Notes: generated from the sequence alone by a model not told the origin. A stretch of 64,000 nucleotides of DNA from Cecembia calidifontis (GCF_004216715.1 NZ_SGXG01000001.1:2588501-2652500), one strand, 5' to 3'. Counted from the first letter of the stretch, positions 9,296-18,770 are shown. Translations and numbers: made by a program.

Positions 9296-11710
9296 ATGAC
9301 TAAAGTGGCAACATTTTCAAAAAACAAAAAATCAAAAGTTCTTGACAAAGAGCAGCTTTTAAAAGACTACAGATTAGGCTGGGAAAGCCGTCATGCTTCA
9401 CTGATGGGGAGGAAGGAAGTCTTTATGGGGAAAGCGAAATTCGGCATTTTTGGTGACGGGAAAGAGTTAGCTCAGATTGCCATGGCAAGATATTTTCAAA
9501 ATGGGGATTTCCGAGCCGGATATTACAGGGACCAGACTTTTATGATGGCCATCGGTCAATTGACTATAAGGGAATACTTTGCCCAATTATATGCGCATAC
9601 ATCAGTAGAAGCAGATCCTGCTTCAGCTGGGCGTTTGATGAACGGTCATTTTGCAACGCGTTCTTTAAATGATGACGGTACATGGAAAAATCTGACAGCG
9701 ATGAAAAACTCTTCTGCTGACATTTCTCCGACTGCTGGTCAGATGCCAAAATTGTTAGGTTTGGCTTATGCTTCAAAATTGTACCGTCAGAATCCCGGTT
9801 TGAAAGAACTGAGGCAATTTAGTAAGGATGGAAATGAAGTGGCTTGGGGAACTATAGGAAATGCCTCAACCTCTGAAGGGATGTTTTTTGAAGCGGTGAA
9901 TGCTGCGGGGGTTTTACAAGTTCCGATGGTTATCTCCATTTGGGATGATGGTTATGGCATTTCCGTGCCCAATAAATACCACACTACCAAAGAAAGTATC
10001 TCTGAGATTTTGAAAGGGCTGCAGCGAAATGATGACCAAAAGGGATTTGAAATATTTGTTGTAAAAGGCTGGGATTACGAGGGCTTGGATAGGGCTTATG
10101 AAAATGCAGCCAGAATAGCAAGGGAAGAACATGTTCCGGTCATGATTCATGTTATAGAAATGACCCAGCCACAGGGACACTCTACATCTGGATCTCATGA
10201 ACGCTACAAGTCCAAAGAAAGACTAGAATGGGAGAAAGAATATGATTGCCTTCTCCAGTTCAAAAAATACATCATTGAAAATGGTGTTGCAACAGAAGAA
10301 GAACTAGACCAAATTGAACAAGAAGCGAAGGCATTTGCCAAAAAAGAAAGAGATGCTGCCTGGAATGCCTTTGCAGGTGAAATTAAAAATGAACTGAAAG
10401 AGGCTGTCCAATTGATCAAACAAGCTGCTGAACAATCTTCTTTCAGGCAGGAGTTAGAAGCTTTGGCAGATGATCTTTCCAAAATAATCAATCCGATCCG
10501 GAAGGATGTAATCAGCACAGTTAGAAGGGCATTATGGCTGTTGCGGACAGAAGAAAATTACGGCAAGACAGCGCTTAAAAAGTGGTACGCTGATCAGCAG
10601 GTTCTCAACGAAGATAGATATAGCAGTCATTTATACAGCCAATCAGAATTTTCTTCCGATAAGGTTGTTCCGGTTCCTGTCCGTTACGAAGATGATGCAC
10701 CTTTAGTGGATGGTAGGGAAGTGCTGCAGGCTTGTTTTGATAACTTATTGTCAACCGATCCCAGGTTTTTTGCCTTTGGGGAAGATGTTGGTAAAATTGG
10801 TGATGTAAACCAAGCTTTTGCGGGACTTCAGGCAAAGCATGGTGAATTGCGGGTAACCGATACCAGCATCAGGGAAGTGACTATAATAGGCCAGGGTATA
10901 GGTACTGCTTTGAGAGGGCTTAGGCCTATGGCAGAAATCCAGTACCTGGATTATATTCATTACGCCTTGATGACCCTGTCTGATGACCTGGCTTGTTTGC
11001 ATTACAGAACTAAAGGAGGTCAAAAGGCTCCGTTGATTGTGAGGACAAGAGGTCATAGGCTCGAGGGTGTATGGCATGCAGGTTCCCCCATAGGTATGTT
11101 GCTTCACTCGCTAAGAGGAATGTTGATCTGTGTTCCCAGAAACATGACCCAGGCAGCAGGAATGTACAATACCCTGATGCAGGCTGACGAACCGGCTCTT
11201 GTAATTGAATGCTTGAACGGGTACAGGCTGAAAGAAAAAATGCCAGCCAATATTGGCGAATTCAGGGTTCAGCTTGGACAACCTGAAGTACTAAAAGAAG
11301 GTAAGGATATTACCGTGGTGACTTATGGGTCTATGTGCAGGATAGTGGAAGATGCTGCAAAAGATCTTGCTGAAATGGGTATAGACATAGAGATCATTGA
11401 TGTGCAGACCCTCTTGCCTTTTGATGTGAATCATAGCATTCTGGAATCTGTCAAAAAAACCAACAGGGTCTTGTTCGCGGACGAGGACGTCCCTGGCGGT
11501 GCTTCGGCCTATATGATGCAAAAAGTAGTCGAAGAGCAGGGAGCTTATTATTACTTGGATAGTGAGCCTGCCACCTTAGCTGGAAAGGCCCATAGGCCAG
11601 CATATTCTTCTGATGGAGACTATTTTTCAAAGCCATCAGTGGAGGATGTAGTCGAAAAGGTTTACGCTATGATGCATGAAGCCGATCCGAAAAGATATCC
11701 TCAGCTCTAA
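9296..11710 (+). CDS. 2-oxoacid dehydrogenase E1 component, alpha and beta subunits fused
   Basis: 804-aa thiamine-diphosphate enzyme, the E1 of a 2-oxoacid dehydrogenase complex, probably branched-chain 2-oxoacids. Residues 1 to about 430 are the E1-alpha part and about 470-804 the beta part (transketolase pyrimidine domain with FAFGEDVGKIGDVNQAFAGL, then the C-terminal domain with DVPGGASAYMMQKV). In alpha the cofactor motif reads IGNASTSEG with Asn189, and IWDDGYGIS with Asp217/Asp218, in place of the usual GDG...NN; the swap is discussed under findings. The upstream frame to 9140 would start before the promoter, so the ATG at 9296 is taken. E2 and E3 are not in this window. Pyruvate is an alternative substrate; proximity to IcmF favours branched-chain acids by inference. 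Confidence 0.85.
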   Translation: MTKVATFSKNKKSKVLDKEQLLKDYRLGWESRHASLMGRKEVFMGKAKFGIFGDGKELAQIAMARYFQNGDFRAGYYRDQTFMMAIGQLTIREYFAQLYAHTSVEADPASAGRLMNGHFATRSLNDDGTWKNLTAMKNSSADISPTAGQMPKLLGLAYASKLYRQNPGLKELRQFSKDGNEVAWGTIGNASTSEGMFFEAVNAAGVLQVPMVISIWDDGYGISVPNKYHTTKESISEILKGLQRNDDQKGFEIFVVKGWDYEGLDRAYENAARIAREEHVPVMIHVIEMTQPQGHSTSGSHERYKSKERLEWEKEYDCLLQFKKYIIENGVATEEELDQIEQEAKAFAKKERDAAWNAFAGEIKNELKEAVQLIKQAAEQSSFRQELEALADDLSKIINPIRKDVISTVRRALWLLRTEENYGKTALKKWYADQQVLNEDRYSSHLYSQSEFSSDKVVPVPVRYEDDAPLVDGREVLQACFDNLLSTDPRFFAFGEDVGKIGDVNQAFAGLQAKHGELRVTDTSIREVTIIGQGIGTALRGLRPMAEIQYLDYIHYALMTLSDDLACLHYRTKGGQKAPLIVRTRGHRLEGVWHAGSPIGMLLHSLRGMLICVPRNMTQAAGMYNTLMQADEPALVIECLNGYRLKEKMPANIGEFRVQLGQPEVLKEGKDITVVTYGSMCRIVEDAAKDLAEMGIDIEIIDVQTLLPFDVNHSILESVKKTNRVLFADEDVPGGASAYMMQKVVEEQGAYYYLDSEPATLAGKAHRPAYSSDGDYFSKPSVEDVVEKVYAMMHEADPKRYPQL

Positions 11711-11740
11711 ATATATATGCTAAAGACAATATGAAGATAA

Positions 11741-11780
11741 ATGCCGCAGGTTTTGAAAACGCTGCGGCATTTAATTTTAT
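11741..11780 (+). terminator. Intrinsic terminator after E1 gene
   Basis: Perfect 9-bp stem ATGCCGCAG (11741-11749) / CTGCGGCAT (11762-11770), 12-base loop, then TTTAATTTTA. Confidence 0.7.
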
Positions 11781-11826
11781 GTCTAAAAAACAGACTAAGG
11801 ATTTTATATTTTTTAAATAAATATGA

Positions 11827-12501
11827 TTACCGCCTACTAATCTGATTCAGGGTAACTTCCGGACTGGAAGCAATGTTGCTTTTGTTCAATGCCCTATCCT
11901 GGATTTGGATATCAATCCTAATGGTGTCATTTCTGAAAATAGACTGCCAGCCAAAAGAAAGCATGGCATACTGTATGCTTCCTTCTACGGCCCTTCCATC
12001 ATTACCGTTAAAAATTCTTGGAAACCTACCATTAAAGGTTGTAAAGAAAGGGGGATCCTGCCATCTGAATTCGTTGAAAACCCCATTTCTTTTGATAAAG
12101 AATTTCACGAAAATATTGTTGTGATCCGGGTTTTGTTCTACCCATACAGTGTCTCTTATCACGGTATTATTCACAAGCGGATTGATAGCCCAGTCTAAGG
12201 GATTAAAGCTGGGAGCTTCAGGAGGTCTGTTGGAATAGGTAATCAATGAGCCTGCAGCATTTCTCCTGAAGTTCAAGGGTTGGAAAGGAGGGTCTATATC
12301 TGTAGGATTCAGGCCTAAATCTCCCTCAGCATCTTTAAACTTAATGGATATAATCAAAGAATCTGCCCCAGCTGTATTTACAAACCTCATATCCTCAAAT
12401 GAAATTTCCGGAACAGTTGGGAAATTATCCGGCGGAGAAATACAGGAATAGGAAAGCGGCAACAGAAATAATATGTACAGATAATTTTTTACACTGCTCA
12501 T
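11827..12501 (-). CDS. Hypothetical lipoprotein
   Basis: 224-aa predicted lipoprotein. A short hydrophobic signal ends in a lipobox with LSYSC, the Cys being near residue 20, followed by acidic/Pro-rich sequence. The mature part begins with strand-like segments containing FKDAEGDLGL, a phrase common in Bacteroidota surface lipoproteins with Ig-like or cadherin-like folds, and ends in a DRALNKSN segment. No enzymatic motif is seen and no function is proposed. It is divergent from the LuxE-like gene and has no obvious operon partner. Confidence 0.7.
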   Translation of the reverse strand: MSSVKNYLYILFLLPLSYSCISPPDNFPTVPEISFEDMRFVNTAGADSLIISIKFKDAEGDLGLNPTDIDPPFQPLNFRRNAAGSLITYSNRPPEAPSFNPLDWAINPLVNNTVIRDTVWVEQNPDHNNIFVKFFIKRNGVFNEFRWQDPPFFTTFNGRFPRIFNGNDGRAVEGSIQYAMLSFGWQSIFRNDTIRIDIQIQDRALNKSNIASSPEVTLNQISRR

Positions 12502-12573
12502 GCTGGCATAAATTTACAAGAAATCGGCATCAAGGTAAAATTGCTCAATTTTCCGTATACAAATTATAAAACG

Positions 12574-13569
12574 ATGAATTATTTCAAAAGTTTTAAGGAG
12601 GATATACTCAATTTTAACATTCAAAACTTTGAAGAAAAGGCACTTGAGCTTTTTTATTTTCAGGCAGAAAATAATCCGGTTTATAAATCCTACTTAGAAG
12701 CTAGGGGAGTCAATCCCCGGGATGTGAAGGATATTCTTCAAATCCCTTTTCTCCCGATCCGTTTTTTTAAAGATTTTGAAGTTGTATCTGCTGATGTCTC
12801 CCAGTATGAGGGGTATTATTCCAGTAGTGGGACGACAGGAGCTGTTACCAGTAGACATTATTTTTGGTCGGAGGAGTTTTACCTGAATCATGCCTTAAAT
12901 TTATTTGAAAATGAATATGGTTCTATTCAGGATTTCCATGTGCTAGCCCTTTTGCCCGCATATTTGGAAAGGAAAGGGAGTTCTTTGGTGAGCATGGCGG
13001 ATTATTTCATCAAAAAATCAGGTTCCGGTTATTCTGGTTTTTATCTGTACAACCATAAGGATCTTGTCAATGTACTGCGGCAACTGAAAAATGATTCGAA
13101 AAAAGTCCTGCTTTTAGGGGTCACTTTTGCATTATTGGATTTGGCTGAAAGTAAATTAAAGATACCCAAAATGGAAAACCTGATTGTTATGGAGACAGGG
13201 GGGATGAAAGGTAGAAGAAAAGAAATGATCAGAGAGGAAGTTCATGATAAGCTTAAATCCGCATTTTTTCAGACCCGGATACACTCTGAGTATGGTATGA
13301 CGGAACTGCTTTCTCAAGCTTATTCAAAAGGAGAGGGCAAATACAATTTACCTTTCACCATGCGCGTTATATTGAGGGATATCAATGACCCCTTTTCGCT
13401 TAGTTCCAGAAAACAAGGAGGTATAAATGTCATAGATCTGGCCAATTTTCATTCCTGTGCATTTATAGAAACCCAAGACTTGGGGAAATTTGATGATTTT
13501 GGCAATTTAGAGGTGTTGGGGAGATTTGATAACAGCGAGGTTAGGGGCTGTAATTTAATGGTCAATTAA
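12574..13569 (+). CDS. LuxE/acyl-protein synthetase-like adenylating enzyme
   Basis: 331-aa member of the LuxE (acyl-protein synthetase) branch of the adenylate-forming superfamily. The P-loop-like YYSSSGTTGAVTSRHYF is near residues 84-100 and RIHSEYGMTELLSQAY is the conserved adenylation-site motif. LuxE activates fatty acids as acyl-AMP, but no luxC/D-like partner or carrier protein lies next to it, so the substrate is unknown. The frame is open from a TTG at 12541, but the family-like N-terminus MNYFKSFKEDI and an A-rich upstream stretch favour the ATG at 12574. GC content and codon use look like the neighbours. Confidence 0.75.
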   Translation: MNYFKSFKEDILNFNIQNFEEKALELFYFQAENNPVYKSYLEARGVNPRDVKDILQIPFLPIRFFKDFEVVSADVSQYEGYYSSSGTTGAVTSRHYFWSEEFYLNHALNLFENEYGSIQDFHVLALLPAYLERKGSSLVSMADYFIKKSGSGYSGFYLYNHKDLVNVLRQLKNDSKKVLLLGVTFALLDLAESKLKIPKMENLIVMETGGMKGRRKEMIREEVHDKLKSAFFQTRIHSEYGMTELLSQAYSKGEGKYNLPFTMRVILRDINDPFSLSSRKQGGINVIDLANFHSCAFIETQDLGKFDDFGNLEVLGRFDNSEVRGCNLMVN

Positions 13570-13570
13570 T

Positions 13571-13601
13571 TTTGTATTCCTTTAATAATTAAACATATTT
13601 G
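13571..13601 (+). promoter_or_regulatory. Candidate promoter of the 39-aa lipoprotein gene
   Basis: TTTG at 13571-13574, 19-base spacer, CATATTTG at 13594-13601 (7 of 8 to TAnnTTTG). It begins just after the LuxE-like stop and gives a leader of about 17 nt to the ATG at 13622. Confidence 0.5.
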
Positions 13602-13621
13602 GTTTTTAAAACTTGAAAAGC

Positions 13622-13741
13622 ATGAAAAAATTAGCAGTAGTTGTAATGGCTCTTGGACTTTTGGCCCTTGGTGCTTGTGCTTCTAGCAAACCATGTCCTG
13701 CTTACGCCAAAGCAGTAGATAACAAAGAAATCAAAGGATAA
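13622..13741 (+). CDS. 39-aa small lipoprotein
   Basis: A short gene with the start MKKLAVVVMALGLLALGAC, a clear signal peptide with lipobox ALGAC (lipidated Cys19), then a 20-residue tail containing a second Cys (SKPCPAY) and ending in EIKG. It has its own promoter-like sequence and is closed at once by a strong terminator, which supports a real, independently expressed gene. Very short lipoproteins with a CP(A/T)Y tail occur in Bacteroidota, but the role is not known to me. Confidence 0.72.
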   Translation: MKKLAVVVMALGLLALGACASSKPCPAYAKAVDNKEIKG

Positions 13742-13744
13742 AAA

Positions 13745-13776
13745 ATATGCTGACTTAGTAGTCAGCATATTTTTTG
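13745..13776. terminator. Bidirectional terminator with a stop codon in its loop
   Basis: Perfect 10-bp stem ATATGCTGAC (13745-13754) / GTCAGCATAT (13761-13770), loop TTAGTA, A run before and T run after. The minus-strand regulator's TAA (13757-13755) sits in the loop, and one arm encodes its last residues. Confidence 0.88.
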
Positions 13777-14912
13777 ACATCATCGAGACTGATTGTTTTA
13801 TCACCCAGGATTACCAATCTTTCCACCACATTGCGTAGCTCACGGATATTTCCTGTCCAAGGAAATTCCTGCAATTTTGCAATAGCCTCTTTGCTGATTT
13901 CTTTCTTTGCTGTGCCGTATTCTTTAGCGATATCTTCCAAGAATTTATCGACCAGTAAGGGTATGTCTTCTTTTCTGTCTTTTAGAGCAGGAACCTGTAT
14001 GAGAATCACACTGAGTCTGTGATAAAGGTCTTCTCTGAACTTCCCTTCCTCAATTTCTTTTTTTAGGTCTTTGTTTGTGGCCGCAAGAACCCTGACATCG
14101 ACTTTTATGTCCTTGTCACCACCTACTCTGGTGATTTTATGTTCTTGAAGTGCCCTCAATACCTTTGATTGAGCTGAAAGGCTCATGTCTCCGATTTCAT
14201 CCAAGAATAAAGTCCCTCCGTCAGCTTGTTCAAACTTCCCGATTCTCTGTTTCACAGCAGAGGTAAATGATCCTTTTTCATGGCCAAAAAGCTCACTTTC
14301 AATCAATTCGGCGGGTATTGCGGCGCAGTTTACAGCGATAAAAGGAGCTTCCGACCTGTTGCTTTTTTGGTGAAGCCAATGTGCAACTAACTCTTTGCCT
14401 GTTCCATTTGGACCTGTGATCAATACCCTGGCATCCGTTGGGGCAACTTTCTCTATGGTTTCTTTGACCTGTTTGATGGCTGGAGATTCTCCTACCATGT
14501 CTAATTTTTGGGAGAGTTTTTTCCGAAGTACTTTAGTTTCAGACACCAAGTTCTTTTTGTCCAAAGCATTGCGGACAGTCAGGAGTAAGCGGTTGAGATC
14601 CGGAGGTTTGGGTATGAAGTCAAAGGCACCCTTTTTTGTGGCTTCCACTGCAGTTTCTATACTGCCGTGTGCGGAAATCATGATAAACTGAGGTTGTTTA
14701 TCAAGCTCAGCAACCTTTTCCAGAACTTCAAGCCCATCCATTTTAGGCATTTTGACATCACAAAGAACCAGGTCAAATTCTTCTTCCTGGATCTTTTTCA
14801 ATCCTTGTTCCCCATCCTGGGCTTCTGATACCTGATAATTTTCGTACTCCAGAATTTCTTTTAAGGTAGATCTGATGACTTTTTCGTCATCGATAATAAG
14901 GATTTTAGGCAT
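13755..14912 (-). CDS. Sigma-54-type response regulator lacking a DNA-binding domain
   Basis: 385-aa NtrC-family protein. The receiver domain (1-120) has Asp8/Asp9, phosphoacceptor Asp52 and Lys101. The AAA+ domain (about 138-365) has Walker A GPNGTGKE at 167-174, Walker [10 protein letters not shown] at 235-243, and GSFTSA at 214-219 in place of the sigma-54-contacting GAFTGA. The protein ends after [12 protein letters not shown] and a short helix, with no Fis-type helix-turn-helix, and the stop lies inside a terminator, so it is not a fresh truncation. It may activate from solution or have lost sigma-54 activation. The ATG at 14912 is chosen because a longer frame runs into the RNase P RNA. 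No histidine kinase is adjacent. Confidence 0.88.
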   Translation of the reverse strand: MPKILIIDDEKVIRSTLKEILEYENYQVSEAQDGEQGLKKIQEEEFDLVLCDVKMPKMDGLEVLEKVAELDKQPQFIMISAHGSIETAVEATKKGAFDFIPKPPDLNRLLLTVRNALDKKNLVSETKVLRKKLSQKLDMVGESPAIKQVKETIEKVAPTDARVLITGPNGTGKELVAHWLHQKSNRSEAPFIAVNCAAIPAELIESELFGHEKGSFTSAVKQRIGKFEQADGGTLFLDEIGDMSLSAQSKVLRALQEHKITRVGGDKDIKVDVRVLAATNKDLKKEIEEGKFREDLYHRLSVILIQVPALKDRKEDIPLLVDKFLEDIAKEYGTAKKEISKEAIAKLQEFPWTGNIRELRNVVERLVILGDKTISLDDVKKYADY

Positions 14913-14933
14913 AAAGATGTTGGTTGGTTTAAA

Positions 14934-15339
14934 AAAGTGCAAGCCTATAAGCCGGGTTCTGTTCATCTCCAAATGGGAGACTAACTTGTCATTTATCTAG
15001 GCCCTGATTCACATCAGGGCTCCATCGATCTACCCATTCCGCATAAGGACGAGCAGCCCTTTTTGAGTCAAACCCAAGGCGGAACCTATTTGATCTTTCA
15101 ACCCATAAGGTTTACCCTGCCCCCTTCATTACTGAAGGGGCGGTGGGCTCTTACCCCACCTTTTCACCCTTATCCGCCGCGGCGGACGGTATATTTTCTG
15201 TGGCACTGTCTGTAACCTTGCCGTCACCAGCAAGGCCCCTTCCCGTTAGGAAGTATGGCGCTCTTTGTTGCCCGGACTTTCCTCTCTCCCTTCCCGATTG
15301 TTGTCGGGGTCAGGACAGCGACAAGTCAGCTTGCACTTT
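14934..15339 (-). ncRNA. rnpB: RNase P RNA, bacterial type A
   Basis: About 406-nt catalytic RNA of RNase P, which matures tRNA 5' ends. The universal 5' core GAGGAAAGTCCGGGC and the 3' core ACAGAACCCGGCTTATAGGC are both present on the minus strand. The ends pair as an 11-bp P1 helix (14934-14944 with 15329-15339). Further helices are visible, such as the GC-rich one around 15175-15190. The P1 3' arm is followed by a T run. Exact mature ends are estimated from P1. Confidence 0.95.
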
Positions 15340-15502
15340 GCAAATAAAGGTAAATAATCCCTATATGGCTAACGAAAATTTTGCCAAAAAGTGCAAAATC
15401 TTAAAAGAAAGTAGCAATACTTATTAAGAGAGGGGATTATTGACGAAATCTATCCTGTCCCGATACCCATAAAAAAAATTCATCAAAAATGAAATTTGTT
15501 TA

Positions 15503-15558
15503 TTTGGATTAAGTTTAAATAAGAAATATTATTGCTACATAAATTAAACTTAATCTAA
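15503..15558 (+). promoter_or_regulatory. Promoter bracketed by two inverted repeat arms upstream of the FecA-like gene
   Basis: TTTG (15503-15506), a 20-base spacer and TATTATTG (15527-15534, one mismatch to TAnnTTTG) form a promoter. GATTAAGTTTAA (15507-15518) occurs again as its exact complement TTAAACTTAATC (15544-15555). One arm lies in the spacer, the other over the predicted start near 15538. Each arm is itself an imperfect palindrome of about 19 bp rich in TTTA/TAAA, as expected for a dimeric repressor. An iron-responsive regulator is inferred only from the downstream receptor. Confidence 0.55.
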
Positions 15559-15576
15559 ATATAAATTATTCATATA

Positions 15577-18012
15577 ATGAAAGTTTTCAGAAATAGCTTG
15601 ATGATTTGGGTACTATCAATAATACTTATTGGTCAGGGTTATGCGGTTATAGGTGAAAATAAAGATGGGAAATCCTTGACCATGTCCGGGCAGGTTAAAT
15701 CACCAGAAGGTGAAATTATTCCTTTTGCCAATATTCTTGTTTTAGGAACGGTAAAAGGGGCCTTTACAAATTTGGATGGGACTTTTGAGATTTATGACCT
15801 TGAAGATGGAGAGTATACCATTAAAGTTTCCGCAGTCGGGTATAAATCATTCACAAGAACAATACAAGTAAAAAAAGGTACTGTTCATGAATTGGACCTC
15901 GTTTTTGAAGAAAGAGGAGTAGAAATGCCCCAAGTAACAATCATCGCATCAAAAGATAGGGTTTTCAGTAGGGTGCCAGGCTCTGTTACGTATTTGGATG
16001 CCAAAGAAATCCAGGCTGTCAATCCTTTAAGTGGCAACGAAGTATTGAGAAGATCACCGGGAGTTCATGTGGTAGATGAGGAAGGTCTTGGCATGCGTGT
16101 AAATATTGGAATAAGGGGTCTTGATCCTGACAGAAGTAGAAGTGTGTTGGTTTTGGAAGACGGTATACCAGTTGCTTTGGCTCCATATGGAGAGCCTGAA
16201 ATGTACTACACCCCTGTCATGGATAGGATGTCTGGAGTTGAAATATTGAAAGGTTCTGGTCAGATTTTGTTTGGCCCGCAGACAATTGGAGGAGTTATCA
16301 ATTACATCACTGCCAATCCGCCTCAAGAAGAGGAAGGCTCCATTTATGTTCAAGGGGGACAGGGAGGTTTATTCTCGGCTTTGATGAATTATGGGAATAC
16401 TTTTGGAAATACTGGAATTCAGGCCAGTTTGTTAAGAAAAAGAGCAGATAATATAGGTCCCACTGAATTTGATATTACAGATTTCAATACCAAATTCCTG
16501 TTCAACCTCAATGAGAAATCTGAGCTGGGTATGAAGTTGGGAATTTACAATGAAAGCTCGAATGCTACCTATATAGGGATCAATCAGGTAATGTTTGATA
16601 GAGGTAGTTCTGAGGATTTTGTTAGGCTGGCTCCCGATGACAGATTGGATGTCAGAAGGTATTCTTTAAGCTTTAGCCATAAATATCGATTCAACAAAAA
16701 TGTCCGATTGAATACCATTGCTTATGGTTATACAACTACGAGAAATTGGAGTAGGCAGGATTTTAATGTGAATAACGCTAATACGCCCCCATCAAATTGG
16801 ACAGGCGTAGTTTGGGGAGATGTAGAGATTCCGGGAGGGGCAATTTTCATGAGAAACAGTACGGGTAACAGGGACAGGCAATTCGAAGTTGCAGGGATAG
16901 AGCCCAGGCTCGAGGTGGATTATAAGGTTCTGGATTTAAAAAATGAACTTATAATCGGCGCAAGATATCTTTATGAGAGGGCTTTTGAACAACGGGTAAA
17001 TGGTACCAGAGCTGGAGTAAAAAGTGGGGATTTGGTGGAAGATGAGGTAAGAACCGGATATGCGCTTGCGGCATATATACAAAATAAAATCAATGTGAGC
17101 TCCAATTTAGATTTGAATGCTGGATTGAGATTTGAAAACTTTGATTATGAAAGAGACATTAGAAGAAGAAGCTTTCCGGGTGTAGGTGTAAGAGATACAG
17201 TGTTGGTATCGGGAAATGAAATCAATACGCTGATACCTGGTATAGGATTTAATTATAGGCCCATGCAAACTTTAAATGTTTTTGGTGGCATCCATAAAGG
17301 ATATGCTCCACCAAGGACAAAAGATGCTATTACCTCTCTGGGAGACGTTTTGGATTTGGAAGCAGAGCAAAGTGTTAATTATGAACTGGGACTTAGGGCT
17401 GAGCCTGTGAAGTGGTTATTTCTTGAGGCAACAAGCTTTGTGATGAATTTCAGCAATCAAATTATCCCCGTTTCTGAGTCTTCAGGAGGAATAGGCTTTG
17501 GGTTAGTAAATGGTGGGGCCACGTTAAATAGAGGTGTTGAAACCGCCTTGGTGATGGATTTAAGTCATCTTTTTGGATTTAATAAAACCAGGTTGGTTTA
17601 TGATGTGAACGCTACTTTTTTGCGGGCTACATTCTCAGAAGATAGGTTCCAAAATGATGTAAATATAAAAGGAAACAGGACTCCTTATGCTCCTGATTGG
17701 TTTATTAACTCGGCCTTAACTTTCGAAACATCATCTGGATTGGGTCTGAGATTGGTCGGGAATTTTATCGGAAAACAATTTAGTGATGAGCTGAACACCA
17801 TTGAGCCATCTGCAGATGGACGAATTGGAATAATTCCTGCCTACAAGGTATTTGACGCCATGGTTTTTTACCGAATCCAAAAATGGAATTCCAGATTCAA
17901 TTTATCCATCAAGAACCTCACCGACGAGAGGTATATTTCTTCAAGAAGGCCTCAGGGAATTAGAGTGGGTATTCCAAGATTGATTACGGTAGGGTATCAG
18001 TTCACTTTCTGA
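15577..18012 (+). CDS. TonB-dependent receptor, FecA-like (ferric citrate/siderophore type)
   Basis: 811-aa outer-membrane receptor importing iron complexes with TonB energy. In order: signal peptide (1-24), a carboxypeptidase-regulatory-like beta domain (about 35-110, [21 protein letters not shown]), a plug (about 118-235, with [25 protein letters not shown] and [20 protein letters not shown]), and a 22-strand barrel ending in the aromatic VGYQFTF. The plug matches the Fe(III)-dicitrate receptor group. No FecR/FecI pair is adjacent, and the N-domain is not the FecA signalling domain, so control is probably by the operator-like repeats upstream. The ligand is inferred from similarity only. 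Confidence 0.88.
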   Translation: MKVFRNSLMIWVLSIILIGQGYAVIGENKDGKSLTMSGQVKSPEGEIIPFANILVLGTVKGAFTNLDGTFEIYDLEDGEYTIKVSAVGYKSFTRTIQVKKGTVHELDLVFEERGVEMPQVTIIASKDRVFSRVPGSVTYLDAKEIQAVNPLSGNEVLRRSPGVHVVDEEGLGMRVNIGIRGLDPDRSRSVLVLEDGIPVALAPYGEPEMYYTPVMDRMSGVEILKGSGQILFGPQTIGGVINYITANPPQEEEGSIYVQGGQGGLFSALMNYGNTFGNTGIQASLLRKRADNIGPTEFDITDFNTKFLFNLNEKSELGMKLGIYNESSNATYIGINQVMFDRGSSEDFVRLAPDDRLDVRRYSLSFSHKYRFNKNVRLNTIAYGYTTTRNWSRQDFNVNNANTPPSNWTGVVWGDVEIPGGAIFMRNSTGNRDRQFEVAGIEPRLEVDYKVLDLKNELIIGARYLYERAFEQRVNGTRAGVKSGDLVEDEVRTGYALAAYIQNKINVSSNLDLNAGLRFENFDYERDIRRRSFPGVGVRDTVLVSGNEINTLIPGIGFNYRPMQTLNVFGGIHKGYAPPRTKDAITSLGDVLDLEAEQSVNYELGLRAEPVKWLFLEATSFVMNFSNQIIPVSESSGGIGFGLVNGGATLNRGVETALVMDLSHLFGFNKTRLVYDVNATFLRATFSEDRFQNDVNIKGNRTPYAPDWFINSALTFETSSGLGLRLVGNFIGKQFSDELNTIEPSADGRIGIIPAYKVFDAMVFYRIQKWNSRFNLSIKNLTDERYISSRRPQGIRVGIPRLITVGYQFTF

Positions 18013-18105
18013 TAAAAATGTTAAAAAATTTTTAAACAAAATTAAATCCACTTCAGTTTAAAGATTGAAGGCTTTAAAAGCTTTTCTTCATAGTGCTGGG
18101 TTGAG

Positions 18106-18134
18106 CCGTTCTGAGAAATCAGAACGGTTCTTTT
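18106..18134 (+). terminator. Terminator after FecA-like gene
   Basis: Perfect 9-bp stem CCGTTCTGA (18106-18114) / TCAGAACGG (18119-18127), GAAA loop, T run. Confidence 0.85.
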
Positions 18135-18191
18135 TTTAGGGTATATAGATATAGCCAAATCTCCGTAAATTTACAGTTCAATAATTAGAGC

Positions 18192-18770
18192 ATGATACTC
18201 ATAGGAAATGCAGTCATCAGTGATGATATCAAGGAACAGTTTTTTGTCTGTGACTTGGAGAAGTGTAAAGGGGCCTGTTGTGTGGAGGGAGACTCAGGGG
18301 CTCCACTGGAAAATGAAGAGACTGGGATTTTAGAAAATATATACCCTATAGTTAAAGAATATATCACGGAGGAGGGAAGAAAGGTGATCGAAAGCCAGGG
18401 TACCTGGGTGATTGATAAAGATGGGGATAAATGTACCCCTACCATTGGGGAAAATAGGGAATGTGCCTACGCGCTATATGATGATAAGGGAATTTTGAAA
18501 TGTGGGATCGAACAGGCCTATTTAGATGGGAAGATCGACTTCAAAAAACCGATAAGTTGCCATTTGTATCCAATCAGGATTACCAAATATGATCAATTTG
18601 ATGCACTGAATTACGATCGCTGGCACATCTGTAGTCCTGCCTGTACTTTAGGGAGTAAGCTGGGAGTGCCCATTTACAAATTCCTAAAAGATGCCCTTAT
18701 CAGAAAGTATGGACAGAGTTGGTATGATGAGTTGGTCCGCGAAATAGGGACTATGACACAAACTGTGTAA
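18192..18770 (+). CDS. DUF3109 family cysteine-rich protein
   Basis: 192-aa cytoplasmic protein of the DUF3109 family, typical in length and in its N-terminal cluster [15 protein letters not shown] (Cys at about 19-28). More cysteines follow at [25 protein letters not shown] and [10 protein letters not shown]. The set resembles the YkgJ-type metal (Zn or Fe) binding arrangement. The family is widespread in Bacteroidota but its function is unknown. It lies alone between the terminator of the FecA-like gene and a stem-loop at 18804-18853 that precedes the IS256-type element. Confidence 0.82.
   Translation: MILIGNAVISDDIKEQFFVCDLEKCKGACCVEGDSGAPLENEETGILENIYPIVKEYITEEGRKVIESQGTWVIDKDGDKCTPTIGENRECAYALYDDKGILKCGIEQAYLDGKIDFKKPISCHLYPIRITKYDQFDALNYDRWHICSPACTLGSKLGVPIYKFLKDALIRKYGQSWYDELVREIGTMTQTV

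Noticed and set aside
15143..15427. 94-codon frame at the rnpB locus
   Set aside because: Lies within the RNase P RNA, whose conserved cores and P1 pairing explain the sequence.
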